The notes under the pieces: generated by a model
Told to the model about the DNA's origin: nothing
The model's database searches: none
What the model saw: the letters and a program-made list of their open reading frames with translations, nothing else
Made by a program: the position numbers and the translations under genes
Shown here: piece by piece, positions 60,001 through 64,000 of the stretch
How the letters are laid out: each line of letters starts with the position of its first letter
Numbering within the stretch: position 1 is the stretch's first letter
Assembly (NCBI RefSeq): GCF_026151205.1
Contig: NC_087079.1
Span: 15,943,445 to 16,007,444, forward strand
Direction: 5' to 3'
DNA: 64,000 nucleotides
DNA from: Bolinopsis microptera
Taxonomy: Eukaryota > Ctenophora > Tentaculata > Lobata > Bolinopsidae

Positions 60001-61387
60001 TGTCGAGCTGAAACCGTTTTACACACGTCGAAACGAGTTGTCAGTAGACCAGAACTGTATTGTCTGGGGATCTCGAGTTGTTATTCCAGAGAGTATGAGA
60101 AAGAGCGTGCTTTCAATGCTTCATGCAACACACATGGGCATTTCACAAACCAAAGCACTAGCGAGAGGCTATGTTTATTGGCCAAACATGGATGCTGAGA
60201 TCGAGAAAATGGTTAAACTATGTGAACCATGTCAACTAAACCAGAAGAAACCCGCTAGATCTACACCACACCCATGGGCTAAAACTATGGAGGCTTGGGA
60301 GCGGATTCATCTAGATTTCTGTGGACCCTTTCTTGGATCTATGTGGCTGATAGTTATCTGTTCGTATTCAAAATGGTTAGAAGTTGTTAGAATGACGAAC
60401 ATTACAAGTAAGAGAGTGATTCAAGAGTTACGAGACATCTTTAGCCGTTGGGGACTACCCAAGATACTAGTATCAGACAATGGATCGAGTTTAACTTCAG
60501 AAGAGTTTAAAGTATTCACGAACAATAACCAGATTCGACACGTGCTTATTCCTGCTTATTCACCTGCAAGTAATGGACAAGCAGAAGTTGCAGTCGGACT
60601 GTTTAAAAGAGCTATGAAACGGATGATCTTGAAAAACCCTGACGTTATGTGTAACCTGGCTGATTGGCTGCTAAACTACCGCAACACACCACACACCACT
60701 ACCGGAGTAGAGCCTGCAGTTGCGATGATGAAACGACGGACGAGAAACGCCTTGAGTTTTCTACACCCGAGTTCGAGTAGTAAGTTTGCCAAAGTTGCTT
60801 TAAACGATCAGAACACGATTGCTGAATCGAGACTTCGCGATCTGAAGACTGATGACACTATATCGTTCTATGATGAGAACAAGAAGTGCTGGAGAAACGG
60901 TGTTATCGAGGGTAAGGAAGGTACCAAAGTGCTACTGATCAAGACACCTGATGGAGTCTACCGCAAGCATTTGGACCAGGTAATCAAGAGATCTGTTGTG
61001 TCAGAGCCGTTGCAACAAACAGATCCGGATACACCGAGAGTTGAGCTGGAGATAAGAGATGAGCAGAGTTCTACAGCTACTGATGGTGATTTCGAGAAGA
61101 CAGCTAGCTTACCTGAGAGTACAGAGCCGGAAACTTCGATTATAGTTGGTAATAATCCAAATCTACCCGCCGAGCCTGACCATAAGGCAGCCATTGAACC
61201 TATAACCACTGCACAACCTGTACTTAAACCACGTGAGCTTGCCATAGAAATTAACCGTAGCACTATAAAACCTAACATTGTTAGAGAGCATGAATTGCAA
61301 CAACCTAATTTGCTTCTGCCAGCAAACTTTGCACGTGATAGTAAACCACCAGACAGGCTAAGTTACCGCAAACTGGGAGGAACATAA
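57068..61387 (+). CDS. Ty3/gypsy Gag-Pol polyprotein
   Basis: 1,439 residues in one frame from the ATG at 57068; the open frame reaches back into the LTR, but this is the first ATG. Gag ends with two CCHC knuckles (residues 220-233 and 237-250). Then come aspartic protease (DTGSS, D343), RT (LPFGISSAGPIF; VDD with D636 and D637), RNase H (TDASS, D783; EKEALAIVW; TDHKPL), and integrase with an HH...CC finger (from H1019, CEPC) and catalytic D1083, D1137 (SDNG) and E1173. No frameshift separates gag and pol. The residue before VDD is Arg634 (codon CGT) where Tyr is the rule, which may weaken RT. It sits inside the LINE ORF2 in the same orientation. Confidence 0.95.
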   Translation: MATSLVSNLRLSKETDCVREWLEIFENAASVFIFAHADKLPDDANEKTAKKAELMRTLLTVNLGPDALKKLRAFTFPAEIKDTDYATLRKTLVDRLSPKTNIVAQQQKFMTLNQIAGESLCTFMSRLKEAANVCQFGDLFDLMVRTRFVAGLSSDRIRAELISESATNDTSASLFDKAQTKENALQSSMSVTTHYVQKPGKFQKPQNSKFHQKADLNIVCSRCTVRGHVAKNCKVRCRNCRKPGHIAKNCRSAKKQSHCVEGIGDHDDGNACAADYGYTHQELENTLYCVETTDPVQIPVQTPVPDGTLPASVVSNLSSCIDCNQKPFLKVKINDKILKMELDTGSSLSCISKSDFARLGLTDCQIVPCSQKLRVANFNCESIDCKALVNVEFRGKKWILPLYVVDCRFPTLLGREWIIQMFGKDWLDHMIGLVDVEQSYAVSKLQRDEFVSEILRSPVFDPGVGTVKGFEACLQFKPDARAKFCKARQVPFAIVDKVGKAIDELVKNGQLIPTEHSDWASPIVPVMKADGTIRICGDYKTTVNPNLDTAIYPLPTIEDCLSKIVGGKLFTKLDIRAAYNSLKLRECDQKIVTLNTHKGLFSPTSLPFGISSAGPIFERKIDDTLRKTENTAWRVDDILITGPDDESHMKNVRTVITALEKEGYKCRLDKCVFMEPKVTFLGHEVSADGIRPLSSKVETIVRAPYPTTRAEMISFLGGAQYYSRFIPNMSTVVEPLNRLRPANSIFHFGDREKRAFDELKALLSSDLVLTVYNPELELKLDTDASSVGLGAVMSHIDENGTERPIEYISRTLTKSERNYSMIEKEALAIVWATKRLHRYLFGRPFTLVTDHKPLESIFHPSRGIPSMVAGRLQRWSLFLSGYTYKIQFRPTGKHCNADLCSRFPLPLDTSAETREFDDELTEEFEMKPLDTVFSVHYFGDDKPLIDAELIASHTRRDKTLGRVLQFVKDGWNEKPSVDVELKPFYTRRNELSVDQNCIVWGSRVVIPESMRKSVLSMLHATHMGISQTKALARGYVYWPNMDAEIEKMVKLCEPCQLNQKKPARSTPHPWAKTMEAWERIHLDFCGPFLGSMWLIVICSYSKWLEVVRMTNITSKRVIQELRDIFSRWGLPKILVSDNGSSLTSEEFKVFTNNNQIRHVLIPAYSPASNGQAEVAVGLFKRAMKRMILKNPDVMCNLADWLLNYRNTPHTTTGVEPAVAMMKRRTRNALSFLHPSSSSKFAKVALNDQNTIAESRLRDLKTDDTISFYDENKKCWRNGVIEGKEGTKVLLIKTPDGVYRKHLDQVIKRSVVSEPLQQTDPDTPRVELEIRDEQSSTATDGDFEKTASLPESTEPETSIIVGNNPNLPAEPDHKAAIEPITTAQPVLKPRELAIEINRSTIKPNIVREHELQQPNLLLPANFARDSKPPDRLSYRKLGGT
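57069..57078 (+). promoter_or_regulatory. Primer binding site, tRNA-Ser-like
   Basis: TGGCGACGAG starts one base after the LTR. It is complementary to a tRNA 3' end CTCGTCGCCA, as in metazoan tRNA-Ser(GCT). The following bases TCTGGTTTCGAAC loosely continue the complement into the T arm. The site overlaps the first gag codons, since the ATG is at 57068. Confidence 0.75.
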
Positions 61388-61755
61388 AACACGTTTCATT
61401 ATCACATTTTATGACAGTTGTTTTATTTTGAATGTGCAAATCTAACCACACATTAATCCAGTTAAATTATCCAGATCAAACATAAAGTTATAAATATTCC
61501 CTGTCACGTTTAAGTTTTGAAGAATAACACGTTATTTTTTGTTTTAAACGGAATGCGCTAAGTTTTAAATCGTGTAGCGAGCGCAACACGTTTCAGTATT
61601 TTCACGTGAGTTCACTTAACAATTTTGTAGATTTCATTTTGACCACGTTTTCAAACATTTTAAATATTGTACGATTGATTTATATCACATTTTTTTACGA
61701 ATTCAGTTAAATTATTAAATCTATATTGTTTTTAACACTTTTTAGTTGAACGGGA
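61388..61755 (+). other. Ty3/gypsy 3' untranslated region and polypurine tract
   Basis: 368 bp of AT-rich, non-coding DNA between the gag-pol stop and the 3' LTR. No env-like frame. GAACGGGA directly before the LTR (61748-61755) is the likely plus-strand primer, though one C interrupts the purines. Confidence 0.75.
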
Positions 61756-61890
61756 TGTTATATATTCTAGTAATTTATTGTATGATTAACCGATATACTA
61801 TTCAGGATGACTACCTGGGTTTTGGTTTTGGTTTTGGTTTAGCTTTTAGCTTTTAGTCTTGCGTTTACCTTGTCACAACGATTCATAACA
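61756..61890 (+). repeat. 3' LTR, 135 bp
   Basis: Same length as the 5' LTR and, as far as I can read, the same at every base. The second CCTAA of the target duplication follows at 61891-61895 and the LINE ORF2 resumes. Confidence 0.95.
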
Positions 61891-61895
61891 CCTAA

Positions 61896-64000
61896 TTAAT
61901 TCCATCGAGAAGAAAGCTAGATTGTATTTCGAATGGAAAAAGACTTGTACATTAAAATTACCTGACGGGGATCCGAATAAGCACATTTGCTACAAGGAAT
62001 TCGACAAGTTTCTCAAAAGCTCAATAAATATGGCAAAGGCTATGTGCTACACTAGAAAATTCGAAAAGTACAGCATGAACTCGAAAAAGACGTGGGAAGT
62101 TATTAATGAACTCCGTGGTAAAACTACGTCTCGATGTAAGGACGATTTTGTCATAAACGGTCAGAGAGTTACCTGCAGACGAATAATTGCTAACAAATTT
62201 TGTGAATATTTTACATCTCTTGCAAGTAATCTCAATAAAAATGTACTGACGAACAATAGTATTTCTCTGGAACCAATAGAATCATTTGCTCAGTTCATGT
62301 CAAATTCAGTATCTGACTCCATTTATCTGGAAGAAACTAATAAAGACGAGATCATCGAGGTGATCAAAGATTTTCAAAATGGCAAGGCGAGTGACATACC
62401 AATAATTGTTGTAAAGAAATCATCAAAGCTCATAGCTGGTACCTTGGCCAGGCTTTACAACACATGTATACAAAGTGGTACATTCCCGAGTATTTTTAAA
62501 ACTGGTAAAGTTATTCCTATTTACAAGAAAGACAATAAGGAATGTATTGAAAACTATCGGCCTGTATCAATATTACCTTTATTTGGAAAAATTTTCGAGA
62601 AGATCATTTACAAACGGCTCTATAATTTCTTCACATCTAAAGGTGTACTGACAGACTCACAGTTTGGATTTAGAAAAGGTCATTCCACCACTCATGCTCT
62701 ACACAAATCTATAGACTCCGTTACAAAGACTCTAGCTGGCAATAAACATGTCTTAGGAATATTTATTGACTTAAGCAAAGCCTTCGACACCCTTGACCAC
62801 AACATTCTTCTAAGCAAATTAAACTCCTATGGTATTAGGGGCACAGCACTTACCTTACTTAAAAGCTATTTGACTAACAGAAAGCAGTATGTTATGTATA
62901 ACGATGTACCATCAGAAACATTGGATGTGAAATTTGGGGTACCACAGGGGTCAATTCTAGGGCCGTTACTCTTCCTACTGTATATGAACGATATAGTGAA
63001 CTGTTTTTCTGACAGTGAGGTGAAATTTGTACTTTATGCTGATGACACTAATATCTTTATATCAGGACCATCTAGAGAAGCAACATACAAAAAAGCAAAC
63101 TTAGTTCTTAAACATGTGTCGATTTACATGAAATGTAATCTACTCCATATCAATATGTCTAAATGTTGCTACATCCATTTTAAACCTGCCTCTGAATATG
63201 ATGAGACCTGTGCAAGGACCAGACCATTTGCTAACCTGCTAGATGAGTCTAGGTCAATATTCATCGATGGTAAGGTTATTACTAAAGTCAAGGATACCAA
63301 ATTCCTAGGTATTGTTATAGATAGTAAGTTAAACTGGGCTGCCCATATGCACTACATTCGTAAAAAACTTCGGTCCATGACTGGTGCAATCTGTAGAATT
63401 CGACACTCGATACCTGGTGAACTATATTTGAAAATATATAATGCTCTCTTTGAATCACATCTCAGTTATGGTATAAGTGTTTGGGGCGTTGTCCTTAAAG
63501 AACGATCAAATGACAGTCTTTTTATCACACAGAAGCACTGTGTAAGGATCCTTTTTGGTGATCTCGACTCATATTTAGATAAACAATCAACATGTGCACG
63601 TACTAGACCGTATGGTATGCAAAAATTAGACCATAAACACTTTGAAAAGGAGCATACAAAACCCATTTTTAATAGACTAAAAATTCTAACGGCTCAAAAC
63701 TTGTACAAATATCACTGCATTTTAGAATTCTCTAAGATTATCAAGTACCACTGCCCCTACTCCCTTTATGAGGCCATCAACATTTCAAACCGTGCAACGA
63801 GTCTAACTGTTATTCTTCTAAATAAATCAAATACCTTTTTGTTTAATGCAGCCAAGCTTTGGAACACAGTTCATAAAAAAATTTTAACTTCAAGCAATTG
63901 CCTAGAAACTTCCATTAACTTGATAAAATTGAGAACCAAAGCACTATTAGTACAATCACAGGCAGCTGACTTAAAAGATACCTGGACTCCAACCAATTTT
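61896..64000 (+). CDS. LINE ORF2, 3' part: reverse transcriptase (continues past window)
   Basis: The frame is open from the insertion site to the last base (701 complete codons after the split codon). RT blocks appear in order: YRPVSILP, QFGFRKGHST, FIDLSKAFDTLDH (first catalytic Asp), GVPQGSILGPLLF, and YADDT (second and third Asp, at about 63035-63049). A CR1-type C-terminal domain follows (SHLSYGISVWG, RILF). The enzyme copies element RNA at the nicked target. The stop codon and 3' tail are outside the window. The insertion has separated this half from its start codon, so it is dead as written. Confidence 0.9.

Larger units (their letters stand above)
56928..61895 (+). mobile_element. Complete Ty3/gypsy LTR retrotransposon with target duplication
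   Basis: 4,958 bp from 56933 to 61890, flanked by the 5-bp duplication CCTAA (56928-56932, 61891-61895). It has LTR, primer site, one gag-pol ORF, 3' region and LTR in the expected order, with 5' TGTTAT and 3' ATAACA ends. The two LTRs look identical base for base and the ORF is intact, so the insertion is very recent. The tRNA-Ser-like primer site and the single ORF suggest the mag/SURL lineage, by recollection. Confidence 0.95.
53069..64000 (+). mobile_element. CR1-like non-LTR retrotransposon, interrupted, 3' end outside window
   Basis: Order: leader, ORF1 (AlkB and esterase), ORF2 (PHD, endonuclease, RT) with a nested Ty3/gypsy element at 56933-61890. Esterase and PHD domains point to the CR1 group. 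Apart from the insertion both ORFs are open, and ORF2 stays open to the window edge, so the element was young when hit. A decayed copy of the same family is at 15310-17800. Confidence 0.85.

Overview
The window is AT-rich eukaryotic DNA from a non-vertebrate metazoan. It holds one intron-rich host gene with metazoan-type splice sites, set among transposable elements of kinds common in invertebrate genomes. I cannot name the species. There are no bacterial operons, rRNA, tRNA or CRISPR arrays that I can support. Gene models and element borders were read by eye; no searches were run.

Layout. 1-9.5 kb: a 70-bp tandem array at the left edge, long homopolymers, a 156-bp hAT-type MITE (3912-4067), one possible small exon and otherwise featureless AT-rich DNA. 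9.5-14.3 kb: a tandem array of a 1,555-bp unit, each good unit opening with a 0.5-kb TA-flanked MITE with 148-bp inverted arms; two copies are nearly identical and two are decayed. 14.3-36.3 kb: sequence full of one-base indels, holding a decayed LINE ORF2 copy (15.3-17.8), a degenerate short-unit satellite, a decayed RT fragment (20.1-20.6), an element with inverted ends around a broken TE gene (23.2-26.7) and a 9.8-kb imperfect inverted repeat centred near 31.4 kb. The error pattern and the palindrome suggest that part of this stretch may be unpolished long-read sequence.

36.7-49.1 kb, minus strand: a HELZ/HELZ2-like SF1 helicase gene. I could build 20 phase-consistent exons (856 codons) from the ATG through three CCCH zinc fingers and Walker A (GPFGTGKT) to Walker B (DEAAQ). 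The exons for the later helicase motifs are absent, because the gene runs into the messy region. Its introns carry a roughly 50-copy 31-bp minisatellite, a 0.47-kb CAGA microsatellite next to a splice donor, and tandem duplications of splice sites.

49.5-53.1 kb: a mariner-like MITE, another MITE, and two decayed TE coding fragments. 53.1-64 kb: a young CR1-like non-LTR retrotransposon. ORF1 joins an AlkB-like 2OG-Fe(II) oxygenase with an SGNH esterase, and it overlaps ORF2 (PHD finger, APE endonuclease, RT) in an ATGA start-stop. ORF2 is interrupted by a complete Ty3/gypsy element (56933-61890) with identical 135-bp LTRs, a 5-bp target duplication, a tRNA-Ser-like primer site and one continuous gag-pol ORF. 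The decayed LINE copy at 15.6 kb shows the same locus without the insertion.
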